This document shows positions 7,068 through 13,204 of a DNA stretch of 13,204 nucleotides, in pieces. The stretch is from an uncultured Flavobacteriales bacterium (GTDB taxonomy: Bacteria > Bacteroidota > Bacteroidia > Flavobacteriales_D > Sanyastnellaceae), in the NCBI GenBank assembly GCA_937996585.1, contig CALKUW010000189.1:1-13204 (forward strand), written 5' to 3'. Below the pieces are notes generated by a model. It was given only the letters and a program-made list of their open reading frames with translations. It ran no database searches and was not told the origin of the DNA. Position 1 is the stretch's first letter; every line of letters begins with the position of its first letter. Position numbers and translations under genes: made by a program.

Positions 7068-7381
7068 TTCAGTAATTCTTGCAGGTTCTCAATCAAGTCC
7101 GACAACAGCCGGCATGTCTCATCCAATTCAGACTGGTCAATGCGGCCACCACCCTTGATGCGTTGCTCCTGATCGGCCATGGCGGCATGGGCATCGCGGG
7201 CTCCGATGGTCTGCACCTGGCTCTTGAGCTTATGCAGGATGGCGCGAATGGGTTCCTGTTCGGCCGAAACATCGGCATTCTTCAAGTTGACCAATTCAGG
7301 TTCAAGCGTGTCCAGGAAGAGCTTGATGTAATACTTCTTCTTTTCCGGATCCCCGGCGGACAAACGTTCAATGATCTCCAT
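7064..7381 (-). CDS. Stand-alone histidine phosphotransfer (HPt) protein
   Basis: A 105-residue, mostly helical cytoplasmic protein that would shuttle phosphate between the hybrid kinase receivers and the neighbouring single receiver. The motif ILHKLKSQVQTIGA carries the expected phosphorylatable His50, with the conserved Lys two residues later and Gly60 of the family pattern HxLKG...(L/I)G. A preceding helix (KKKYYIKLFLDTLEPELVNL) and following helices fit the four-helix HPt bundle, and about 105 residues is normal for a free HPt domain. The ATG at 7381 is the only reasonable start. The gene overlaps the receiver gene by 4 nt and follows the barrel-like gene by 42 nt. The kinase lacks its own HPt, which supports the pairing. 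Confidence 0.86.
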   Translation of the reverse strand: MEIIERLSAGDPEKKKYYIKLFLDTLEPELVNLKNADVSAEQEPIRAILHKLKSQVQTIGARDAHAAMADQEQRIKGGGRIDQSELDETCRLLSDLIENLQELLK

Positions 7382-7385
7382 GATG

Positions 7386-7428
7386 TCTGACGGGCAAGAT
7401 ACCCCAAGCGGATTGGATTACCGTCAGA
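7386..7428 (-). promoter_or_regulatory. Inverted repeat across the barrel stop / HPt start junction
   Basis: TCTGACGG (7386-7393) and CCGTCAGA (7421-7428) are perfect 8-bp arms around a 27-nt loop. In the minus-strand transcript the structure begins at the last codons of the barrel gene and ends 4 nt before the HPt ATG. It could limit HPt-receiver expression, mark an RNA-processing site, or be a protein-binding site. There is no T tract after it, so it is not a normal terminator. The role is inferred. Confidence 0.4.
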
Positions 7429-8389
7429 AGGTGGCTGCCGCCACCTGTGGCGGTGGGAACAGCCACGTCAACTGCAGGGTGTGGTTGAACACCCTGAAAT
7501 CCGATAGCCCGAGTACGACGCCATCGTAACCCAGCTTGTAGCTCAATTCAAGGCCTGCTCCCGCATCCATGTATGCCTCAGCACCCAGCTTGACATAACC
7601 TCCATAACCGACGCCCCAGCGGAGGTCCTGGATGGCTCCCGTGTTGACTTGTCCTCCCCTCGGGACGATGAGGTCATAGGTGTTCCCGGCCACCTCGATG
7701 TAGTGGTCACGGATGCGGGCCGCCATCATCGTGCCGCCCAGCTCGAAAATCCAACTCGCGCTGCGATCGATGGGACTGGCCGTCCGGTACCCCAGCGACA
7801 TGGCCATCCGGTCCTCGGATGCGAAAATGCCGAAATCCCGCAGGTCCGTGAATCCCTGCCCCACATCCGGCGCCTCCCCCGTGTTGAGCTGCCACGCTCC
7901 GCGGGATTTCAGCCTCCAGATGTCCACATCGAGGACGGCGGCATTCTCGAGGTTGAAGCGCTGCATCACGCGCAAACCGAAGCCGAAGCCGACGTCATAG
8001 CGCTGGTCGATGGGGTACGTCGCCACCGACATCCCCCCCGCATTGGCGATGCCCAGTGATTGAGCGATTTGGTTCCGCACGGTATTGCCGGTGCCGCCGG
8101 CCAAGCTGTTCCAATCCAGCCTTTCGGGTATGCTGATCAACTCACGGAATACATCCCCCAAATCCGAGAAGCCCGTGCCGTTGTAGAACACACTCGGCGC
8201 GCCACCGGCCTTGCCCACATTGATGTTCATCCCGAAATGGAGCTGCTTCGGCCGCTCGAACAAGTCGAGCTCGTCTTCGTCCTTCTCCGGCTCGTAGTTG
8301 TAGACCTGGGCCTGCGCTTCCAGCGAAAGCAGAAGCAACGCGGCCAGGAACCCACCTGTGGACATGGTTGAACGAAGCAATGACATCAT
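7424..8389 (-). CDS. Exported protein, probable outer-membrane beta-barrel, family not recognised
   Basis: 321 residues. The signal peptide has a hydrophobic core at 14-23 and AQA before Gln28. The mature part starts acidic (EPEKDEDELDLFERPK) and then alternates polar and hydrophobic or aromatic residues in strand-like pieces, such as LHFGMNINVGKAGG, YDVGFGFGLRVMQRFNL, AVLDVDIWRLKSRGAWQL, MAMSLGYRTASPI, LRWGVGYGGYVKLGAEAYMDAGAGLELSYKLGYDG and HTLQLTWLF, with Gly-rich turns. This fits a small barrel of the outer membrane, but I recognise no named family and the last residues (PPPQVAAATF) extend past the final strand. ATG codons at 8389 and 8386 are both possible starts. It lies upstream of the HPt and receiver genes on the same strand, so it may be part of the signalling unit, for example as sensed or regulated partner; that is inference. 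Confidence 0.72.
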   Translation of the reverse strand: MMSLLRSTMSTGGFLAALLLLSLEAQAQVYNYEPEKDEDELDLFERPKQLHFGMNINVGKAGGAPSVFYNGTGFSDLGDVFRELISIPERLDWNSLAGGTGNTVRNQIAQSLGIANAGGMSVATYPIDQRYDVGFGFGLRVMQRFNLENAAVLDVDIWRLKSRGAWQLNTGEAPDVGQGFTDLRDFGIFASEDRMAMSLGYRTASPIDRSASWIFELGGTMMAARIRDHYIEVAGNTYDLIVPRGGQVNTGAIQDLRWGVGYGGYVKLGAEAYMDAGAGLELSYKLGYDGVVLGLSDFRVFNHTLQLTWLFPPPQVAAATF

Positions 8390-8443
8390 GGCTGAAATTT
8401 AGCAACGTACATCCACGGCGTACCCGTGCATGTCCTTCGAAGC

Positions 8444-9772
8444 ATGACAAAGCCCGCGCTCCAATTCGCCATCGTGGACATCGAGACCAATGGCGGTGCC
8501 CCGAATGGTGCGAACATCACGGAAATCGCAGCCATCCTGCACGATGGTGTGCGGGAAATCGATCGGTGGGTTCATCTCGTCAACCCGGAAGCCCCCATTC
8601 CTTCCGGTATTACCCGTTTGACGGGCATCGACGACAGCATGGTGGCCGATGCGCCCCCTTTTGCCGAACGCGCGGAAGATCTCCTCGCCTTCCTTGGAGA
8701 TGCGGTCTTCGTTGCACACAACGTGGGCTTCGACCTGCGTTACCTGCAGGCCGCGTTCAAGGCATGCGGACATGCATACAACCCCCGGAGACTTTGCACG
8801 GTGCGCATGTCCAGAAAGTGGCTCGAAGGCCCCAAACGGTTCAGCCTGGGTGCGTTGTGTGCCTATTTCGACATCGAGAATGAGGCGCACCACAGGGCTT
8901 GGGGCGACGCCGCGGCCACGGCCATCCTCTTTGCGCGCCTGTGGGCTGGGCATCAGGAAGAAATCCAGGAAGAAATCGGACGTGGCGAAGGAAAGTCATG
9001 GTGGCCGCCGCATCTGCCGCCGGATGCGCTGGCTGATGCCCCCTCCACCCCTGGCGTCTACCGCTTCCACGATGAGCAGGGCCGACTGGCCTATGTGGGG
9101 ATGAGCCGGAACATCGCCTCCCGGATCCGCCAGCATTTCAACGATTCATCGAAGCCCGCCCGGGCTCAGATGCTGCGGAGGGCCGTTCACAAGGTGACCT
9201 GGGAGCAAACCGGTTCGGAGCTGATGGCGTTGATCCTGGAGGATGTCCTGATCCGGAGGCATCATCCTCCGCTCAATTCGGCCCAGAAAACGGTGGGCAA
9301 GGGGTGGTCCATAGAAAGGTTCACCTGCCGCCAGGGCATCGAAAGGGTGCAGGTCGTCAAAGGGGCAAAGCCCACGGCGATGCGAAAGTTCCGGTCGCGC
9401 TCCGAAGCCGAGGACTGGCTCCGGGATGCTGCCCGGACATTCGGACTGAACCCCGCTTGGTCCGGCCTTCCCGGCATGGCGTGGAAAGAAGGGTGGGTGG
9501 ACAATCCAGCCTCGCGGCAACTTCACAATGGCCGCATGGCGGAATGGTTGGATTCCGTCCGCAAGGCGCGTTCGCAACAGGCGCAGGATCAGCTATTGTC
9601 CCTACCGGTCACCCCGGATGGAACCACGCCTGAAATCATGCTGCAGGACGGGAGGTTCCGGGCCTATCGCTTCCAATTGCCGGGCGCATCGGAAGTAGAA
9701 TGGCAATATGATGCGGGTTCCGGCCGCATCGATGCAGCACTGGAACGCCATTTTCTGGAAGGCCTCTCCTGA
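8444..9772 (+). CDS. DnaQ-like 3'-5' exonuclease fused to GIY-YIG (UvrC/Cho-type) nuclease
   Basis: 442 residues from the ATG at 8444 (a GTG at 8426 is an alternative). Residues 7-168 are a DEDDh exonuclease like the Pol III epsilon subunit: D12 and E14 in VDIETNGG, D97 in HNVGFDLRYLQ, and H150 and D155 in HHRAWGDAAA. Residues 201-280 are a GIY-YIG endonuclease of the UvrC N-terminal type: PGVYRF (Y206), YVGMS (Y217), R227, H231, catalytic Glu266 in LILEDVLI, and HHPPLN. DnaQ/GIY-YIG fusions are known in Bacteroidota and actinobacteria and are thought to act in DNA repair. The tail (281-442) has only one Cys (C295), whereas UvrC/Cho-type proteins usually carry a Cys cluster after the GIY-YIG domain. 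There is no UvrBC-binding, RNase H-like or helix-hairpin-helix region. Divergent from the barrel gene, 54 nt apart. Domain calls are firm; the pathway is inferred. Confidence 0.92.
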   Translation: MTKPALQFAIVDIETNGGAPNGANITEIAAILHDGVREIDRWVHLVNPEAPIPSGITRLTGIDDSMVADAPPFAERAEDLLAFLGDAVFVAHNVGFDLRYLQAAFKACGHAYNPRRLCTVRMSRKWLEGPKRFSLGALCAYFDIENEAHHRAWGDAAATAILFARLWAGHQEEIQEEIGRGEGKSWWPPHLPPDALADAPSTPGVYRFHDEQGRLAYVGMSRNIASRIRQHFNDSSKPARAQMLRRAVHKVTWEQTGSELMALILEDVLIRRHHPPLNSAQKTVGKGWSIERFTCRQGIERVQVVKGAKPTAMRKFRSRSEAEDWLRDAARTFGLNPAWSGLPGMAWKEGWVDNPASRQLHNGRMAEWLDSVRKARSQQAQDQLLSLPVTPDGTTPEIMLQDGRFRAYRFQLPGASEVEWQYDAGSGRIDAALERHFLEGLS

Positions 9773-9934
9773 TCAGTTCAGGTGCACGGATCCACCCAGG
9801 GATTCCGCCCCCTTTCCGGTAGTCCGGACGTGGGCAAGAACGTGGGCAATGGCGTGCTCCGGTGCAGACCACTGGTCTACTGAAGGCGGAACAAAAAGGG
9901 CGTCGGAAGGGGTGTTCGGGGTAGTGTGCTCCAT
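9773..9934 (-). CDS. Doubtful small ORF, 53 codons
   Basis: Runs from the ATG at 9934 to a TGA (complement of 9773-9775) placed directly against the stop of the exonuclease gene. The product begins MEHTTPNTPSDALFVPPSVD and ends LGGSVHLN. It is polar, with no membrane helix or recognisable domain. It lies just downstream of the sigma-factor terminator, has no clear ribosome binding site, and no promoter match was found. It may be chance in a GC-rich gap. The rest of 9935-10027 holds only the terminator. Confidence 0.22.
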   Translation of the reverse strand: MEHTTPNTPSDALFVPPSVDQWSAPEHAIAHVLAHVRTTGKGAESLGGSVHLN

Positions 9935-9968
9935 GCGCAGTGTACGGTGTGTTTCGTCCTTGAAACGG

Positions 9969-9997
9969 AAAGGGCCGGACAATATTGCCCGGCCCTT
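9969..9997 (-). terminator. Intrinsic terminator after the sigma-factor gene
   Basis: AAGGGCCGG (9970-9978) pairs with CCGGCCCTT (9989-9997) around a 10-nt loop. On the minus strand it begins 30 nt after the sigma-factor stop and is followed by TTCCGTTTC, a broken T tract. On the + strand it is followed by TTGGATTTT, so some activity in that direction is possible. Confidence 0.65.
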
Positions 9998-10027
9998 GGA
10001 TTTTAGTGTCGCGGAAGTTGGAGGTGC

Positions 10028-10615
10028 TCAATCCAATGTGAGCGAAACGTCTTGTTCAGCCATCATCTTCCGCAAGTTGATGAGGGCATAGCGCATGCGT
10101 CCCAACGCCGTGTTGATGCTGACGCCGGTGGCTTCCGCAATGTCCTTGAAGCTCATTTCCTTGTACATGCGCATCTGCACGACCTCGCGCTGCTCGTCCG
10201 GCAACTGCTTGACCAAATCCCGGACATCATCCAAGATGCGCGTAGAGATCAATTCGTCCTCCCGCGTCGGGTTGTCGTCCTGAATGCCGCCGAGGAGGTC
10301 GTATTCCTCCGTGCCGCGGCTCATCGGCATCTTCTTCTGGCGCCGGAAATGATCGATGCCCGCATTGTGCGCGATACGCAACACCCATGGCAGGAACTTG
10401 CCTTCCTCGTTGTACTTCCCGCTCCGAAGGACATCCACCACCTTGATGAAGACGTCCTGGAACAGGTCGGCTGCCAGGTCGTGGTCGCGGACGAGCAGGT
10501 ACAACTTGGTGTACACCTGGTCGCGGTGACGGGCGAAAAGGGTTTCAAAGGCGCGTTGGTCGCCTTGCTGGAATTGCGCGATCAACGCGCGGTCGGGGGT
10601 GGGCTGTTGGGCCAT
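10028..10615 (-). CDS. RNA polymerase sigma factor, ECF-like sigma-70 family
   Basis: 195 residues from the ATG at 10615; a longer in-frame reading upstream overlaps uvrA and is rejected. Region 2 spans about 22-93, with LAADLFQDVFIKVVDVL (core-binding helix) and FLPWVLRIAHNAGIDHFRR (-10 recognition helix). After a linker, region 4 spans about 130-185, with LPDEQREVVQMRMYKEMSFKDIA and a helix-turn-helix SINTALGRMRYALINLRK. Regions 1.2 and 3 are absent, as usual for the group 4/ECF layout. The region 4 sequence is of a type widespread in Bacteroidota. No anti-sigma factor gene is adjacent (neighbours are a terminator and divergent uvrA), so regulation is not evident. It probably directs a regulon elsewhere; targets are unknown. 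Confidence 0.92.
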   Translation of the reverse strand: MAQQPTPDRALIAQFQQGDQRAFETLFARHRDQVYTKLYLLVRDHDLAADLFQDVFIKVVDVLRSGKYNEEGKFLPWVLRIAHNAGIDHFRRQKKMPMSRGTEEYDLLGGIQDDNPTREDELISTRILDDVRDLVKQLPDEQREVVQMRMYKEMSFKDIAEATGVSINTALGRMRYALINLRKMMAEQDVSLTLD

Positions 10616-10711
10616 GACACTACAAATTGTGCACGCACCGTAGAACGGATTTCGATCAGAAAGTGACGTGCGGTGAGGGTAGTGTCTGACGTATGGCCTT
10701 TGCTTTTTCCA

Positions 10712-10729
10712 GTATCCTTGGTCGGATAC
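10712..10729. promoter_or_regulatory. Inverted repeat in the sigma/uvrA divergent region, candidate operator
   Basis: GTATCC (10712-10717) and GGATAC (10724-10729) are perfect 6-bp arms separated by TTGGTC, with a further GATAC at 10738-10742. It lies about 95 nt from each start codon in the 208-nt divergent region. The shape fits a dimeric regulator site. The region (10616-10823) otherwise shows no clear promoter match. Confidence 0.35.
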
Positions 10730-10799
10730 ATCCCTAAGATACGGACATTTTTCTCCGATGGCGAACCGGGTGCCCCCAAAGCGTGTTAACGCCCCGTAG

Positions 10800-10812
10800 C
10801 GTGCGCTGCACG
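10800..10812 (+). other. Small hairpin upstream of uvrA start
   Basis: CGTGC (10800-10804) and GCACG (10808-10812) form a 5-bp stem with a 3-nt loop, ending 11 nt before the uvrA ATG. In the mRNA it would occupy the ribosome-loading area. It is short enough to be chance. Confidence 0.2.
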
Positions 10813-10823
10813 AAATTCGCCCC

Positions 10824-13204
10824 ATGAGCAAGACCTCCGCGACTTCTGACCCGGTTTCCTCCCCGAAGCCTGAAGGTGCACAGGAGGAAGCATTCGCTCC
10901 CTTGCCGACCACCATCCGCATTCGGGGCGCCCGGGTACACAACCTCCAGAACGTGGATGTGGACCTGCCCATCGGAAAGATGACCGTTGTGACCGGCCTG
11001 AGCGGATCCGGCAAGAGTTCCCTCGCCTTCGATACGCTGTATGCCGAGGGTCAGCGGAGGTATGTCGAGAGCCTGAGCGCCTATGTTCGTCAGTTTGCGG
11101 GGCGAATGGAGAAGCCCGATGTGGATCGGATCGACAACCTCACCCCCGCCATTGCGGTCGAGCAGCGGGTGACGTCCCGAAGCAGCCGTTCCACGGTGGG
11201 TACCGTCACCGAGATCCACGATCACCTCAAACTGCTCTGGGCCCGCGTCGGCCGGACTTACAGCCCCGTATCCGGTGAGGAAGTAAAAAAGGACACAGTC
11301 AGCGATGTTGTGGATGCCGCCGCAGGCACAGCCGAAGGCAGCCGCTTCATGGTGTGCGCCCCTGTCAAAGTGCCTCCAGACCGATCACTCAAGGCCCAAT
11401 TGGAAGTGTGGCAACAACAGGGATTTGCCCGCCTTTTGATGGACGGGAATCCCACGACCATCGCCGATCTGCTCTCCGCCATCGAGGACGGCGGAGACCC
11501 CGAAGCTCAGTTGCACCTCGTCATCGACCGCCTGGCCCGTCCCGCGGAAGTAGAACTTGAAGAGTTCCAGCAGCGCCTCGCCGACTCAGTGGATACGGCC
11601 TTCTATGAAGGTCATGGCCACTGCGAACTGCATTGGGTCCGCGAGGGAAAGGCCGAAGTCCAAGCATTCAATGACCGCTTCGAGCGGGACGGCCTGACGT
11701 TTGACATCCCCTCACCTGACCTCTTCAGCTTCAATAGCCCCCAAGGCGCATGTCCGCGCTGCGAAGGATTCGGGCACGTCATCGGCATCAGTGAGGACCT
11801 GGTCATCCCGGACCCCTCCAAGTCGGTCTATGACAATGCCGTGGCGCCCTGGAGGGGAGAGAAGGCGAGCCGCTACAAGCAACGGCTCATCGAGAACGCC
11901 CACGCGGTGGATTTCCCGTTACACACCCCTTACGTTGACCTCACGGAGGCCCAACGCGATGCCCTGTGGAATGGCAACCGCTGGTGGCGGGGCATCCACG
12001 ACTATTTCTCACGCCTGGAAGCCAAGAGCTACAAAATCCAGAACCGAGTGATGCTGAGCCGCTACCGCGGCCGGACGTCCTGCGATGCCTGTGGTGGAAG
12101 CCGTCTGAAGCCGGAAGCACGCCATGTCCGGGTCGATGGGCACCCCCTCCCCGACCTTTTGTCCCTTCCCGTCGATGAAGTGCTCGATACCCTGCGCGGT
12201 CTGAAGTTGACGGCTCAGGAACGGGACATTGCCGAACGCCTCCTGATCGAACTGGAGCACAGGCTTCAGTTCCTGTTGGATGTTGGATTGGGATACCTGA
12301 CGCTCAACCGGGGCAGCGCCACCCTCAGTGGCGGGGAAAGCCAGCGCATTCAATTGGGCACGAGCCTGGGCAGCAGCCTCGTGGGCAGCACCTATGTACT
12401 GGACGAGCCGAGCATCGGACTTCACCCCCACGATACGGAGCGGCTGATCAAGGTCCTGACCGGGTTGCGGGATGTGGGAAACACCGTGGTCGTGGTGGAG
12501 CATGAGGAAGCCGTCATCCGCGCAGCCGACCACATCCTCGATCTGGGTCCCATGGCGGGGTCGGAAGGTGGCCACGTGGTTTTTTCCGGAGGGCTGCAGG
12601 ACCTCATGGGATCCGACGCGTCCTTGACCGCAGGATACCTCCGGGGAGACCTGCGCATCGATATTCCGAAAACCCGGCGCAAGGGCATCGGTCAACTGTC
12701 GGTCAATCAGGCCAAGGAGCACAACCTGCGTTCCGTGGATGCCGACTTTCTGCTCGGTGCACTGAATGTGGTGACCGGCGTTTCAGGCTCGGGCAAGAGC
12801 ACCCTCGTCAAACGCATCCTACACCCGTTGCTGATGCGCCACCTCGATCTCGGTGGCGACCGGCCTGGCGTGAGCGATGGCCTCACGGGCGATGTGGACC
12901 GCATCGAAGCCGTGGAGTTTGTCGACCAGAACCCCATCGGGAAGAGCAGCCGCAGCAACCCGGCCACCTATGTCAAGGCCTGGGACGACGTGCGTTCCTG
13001 CTTTTCGTCTCTGCCACTGGCACGGAACCGCGGATACAAGCCTTCGGTATTCAGCTTCAACACCAGCGGTGGGCGTTGCGAGACCTGCGAAGGCGAAGGC
13101 CGGGTGTCGATCGGCATGCAATTCATGGCGGACGTCACACTGACCTGTGACGCGTGCAAGGGACGGCGCTTCACGGATGCCGTACTCGAAGTGGAACTGG
13201 ACGG
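10824..13204 (+). CDS. uvrA: Excinuclease ABC subunit A (3' truncated by window)
   Basis: 793 codons are visible and the frame stays open to the window edge; a full UvrA is usually about 930-950 residues. It is the damage-recognition ATPase of nucleotide excision repair, working as a dimer that loads UvrB. Seen: a short polar N-terminal extension (1-28), Walker A GLSGSGKSS (58-66), the Q-loop region RYVESLSAYVRQFAGRMEKP, a UvrB-binding insertion (about 140-270), FSFNSPQGACPRC (C310, C313), SCDAC (C420, C423), ABC signature LSGGESQRI from 501, VLDEPSIGLHPHD (Walker B), VVVEHEE, second Walker A GVSGSGKST (652-660), NPATY, and the zinc module GGRCETC...LTCDAC (C752, C755, C775, C778). The second signature and Walker B lie beyond the edge. 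The CxxC pair normally upstream of FSFN is not present. The UvrB-binding insertion argues for a repair UvrA rather than the shortened UvrA2 type. No SOS box was recognised upstream. Confidence 0.97.
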   Translation, partial: MSKTSATSDPVSSPKPEGAQEEAFAPLPTTIRIRGARVHNLQNVDVDLPIGKMTVVTGLSGSGKSSLAFDTLYAEGQRRYVESLSAYVRQFAGRMEKPDVDRIDNLTPAIAVEQRVTSRSSRSTVGTVTEIHDHLKLLWARVGRTYSPVSGEEVKKDTVSDVVDAAAGTAEGSRFMVCAPVKVPPDRSLKAQLEVWQQQGFARLLMDGNPTTIADLLSAIEDGGDPEAQLHLVIDRLARPAEVELEEFQQRLADSVDTAFYEGHGHCELHWVREGKAEVQAFNDRFERDGLTFDIPSPDLFSFNSPQGACPRCEGFGHVIGISEDLVIPDPSKSVYDNAVAPWRGEKASRYKQRLIENAHAVDFPLHTPYVDLTEAQRDALWNGNRWWRGIHDYFSRLEAKSYKIQNRVMLSRYRGRTSCDACGGSRLKPEARHVRVDGHPLPDLLSLPVDEVLDTLRGLKLTAQERDIAERLLIELEHRLQFLLDVGLGYLTLNRGSATLSGGESQRIQLGTSLGSSLVGSTYVLDEPSIGLHPHDTERLIKVLTGLRDVGNTVVVVEHEEAVIRAADHILDLGPMAGSEGGHVVFSGGLQDLMGSDASLTAGYLRGDLRIDIPKTRRKGIGQLSVNQAKEHNLRSVDADFLLGALNVVTGVSGSGKSTLVKRILHPLLMRHLDLGGDRPGVSDGLTGDVDRIEAVEFVDQNPIGKSSRSNPATYVKAWDDVRSCFSSLPLARNRGYKPSVFSFNTSGGRCETCEGEGRVSIGMQFMADVTLTCDACKGRRFTDAVLEVELD

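Noticed and set aside
8394..8401. Minus-strand TAAATTTC upstream of the barrel gene as a -7 box
   Set aside because: Last base mismatched and no TTG near 19-23 nt upstream; only a near match.
8426..8443. GTG start adding 6 residues to the exonuclease
   Set aside because: The ATG at 8444 gives a compact start just before the first exonuclease strand; the extension adds no family similarity.
10616..11014. N-terminal extension of the sigma factor reading into uvrA
   Set aside because: The extra residues have no sigma-factor similarity and overlap the certain uvrA coding region; the ATG at 10615 gives a normal 195-residue sigma factor.
1..13204. CRISPR arrays, toxin-antitoxin pairs, defence genes or insertion sequences
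   Set aside because: No regularly spaced repeats, transposase motifs, terminal repeats or known defence domains were found on either strand.

Overview
The window looks like chromosomal DNA from a GC-rich member of the Bacteroidota. Three things suggest this. The sigma factor and UvrA read like Bacteroidota versions (the sigma factor carries the region-4 string SINTALGRMRYALINLRK). The tRNA gene has a textbook Bacteroidota promoter (TTG, 19 nt, TAnnTTTG). Start codons are not preceded by clear Shine-Dalgarno sequences. No transposase, integrase, phage gene or CRISPR array is visible. Apart from the signalling cluster, most of the content is housekeeping.

Layout, left to right. (a) 1-165: the 3' end of an unidentified + strand gene, which meets stop-to-stop with (b) a minus-strand pair, acs (acetyl-CoA synthetase) followed 14 nt later by a lipoprotein alpha/beta hydrolase of the proline iminopeptidase type with a His/Cys-rich N-terminal tether. 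(c) 3269-3443: a complete minus-strand tRNA-Arg(ACG) unit with promoter, leader hairpin, tRNA with encoded CCA, and intrinsic terminator. (d) 3494-8389: a phosphorelay cluster. A large + strand hybrid histidine kinase (signal peptide, periplasmic TPR repeats, one membrane helix, HisKA, HATPase and two near-duplicate receivers) converges on a minus-strand set. That set is an outer-membrane-barrel-like protein, then a stand-alone HPt protein, then a stand-alone receiver with a C-terminal membrane anchor. (e) 8444-9772: a DnaQ-type exonuclease fused to a GIY-YIG (UvrC/Cho-type) nuclease. (f) 9773-10027: a doubtful 53-codon ORF and a terminator. (g) 10028-10615: a minus-strand ECF-type sigma factor. 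(h) 10824 to the right edge: divergent uvrA, truncated by the window.

How the parts may work together. The kinase, HPt and receiver supply every step of a His-Asp-His-Asp relay: kinase H504, receiver D805 and/or D941, HPt H50, receiver D56. The output receiver has no DNA-binding or enzymatic domain; it ends in a hydrophobic helix, so the signal probably stays at the inner membrane. The HPt and receiver genes overlap by ATGA, and the upstream barrel gene is 42 nt away with an 8-bp inverted repeat spanning the junction. This cluster is the best candidate for a little-described system here, although each component family is known. The right part leans toward DNA repair (DnaQ/GIY-YIG nuclease and UvrA), but the two genes are separated by the sigma factor and are not an operon.

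No gene-free stretch exceeds 300 bases. The longest are 9773-10027 (doubtful ORF plus terminator) and 10616-10823 (divergent promoter region with inverted repeats).
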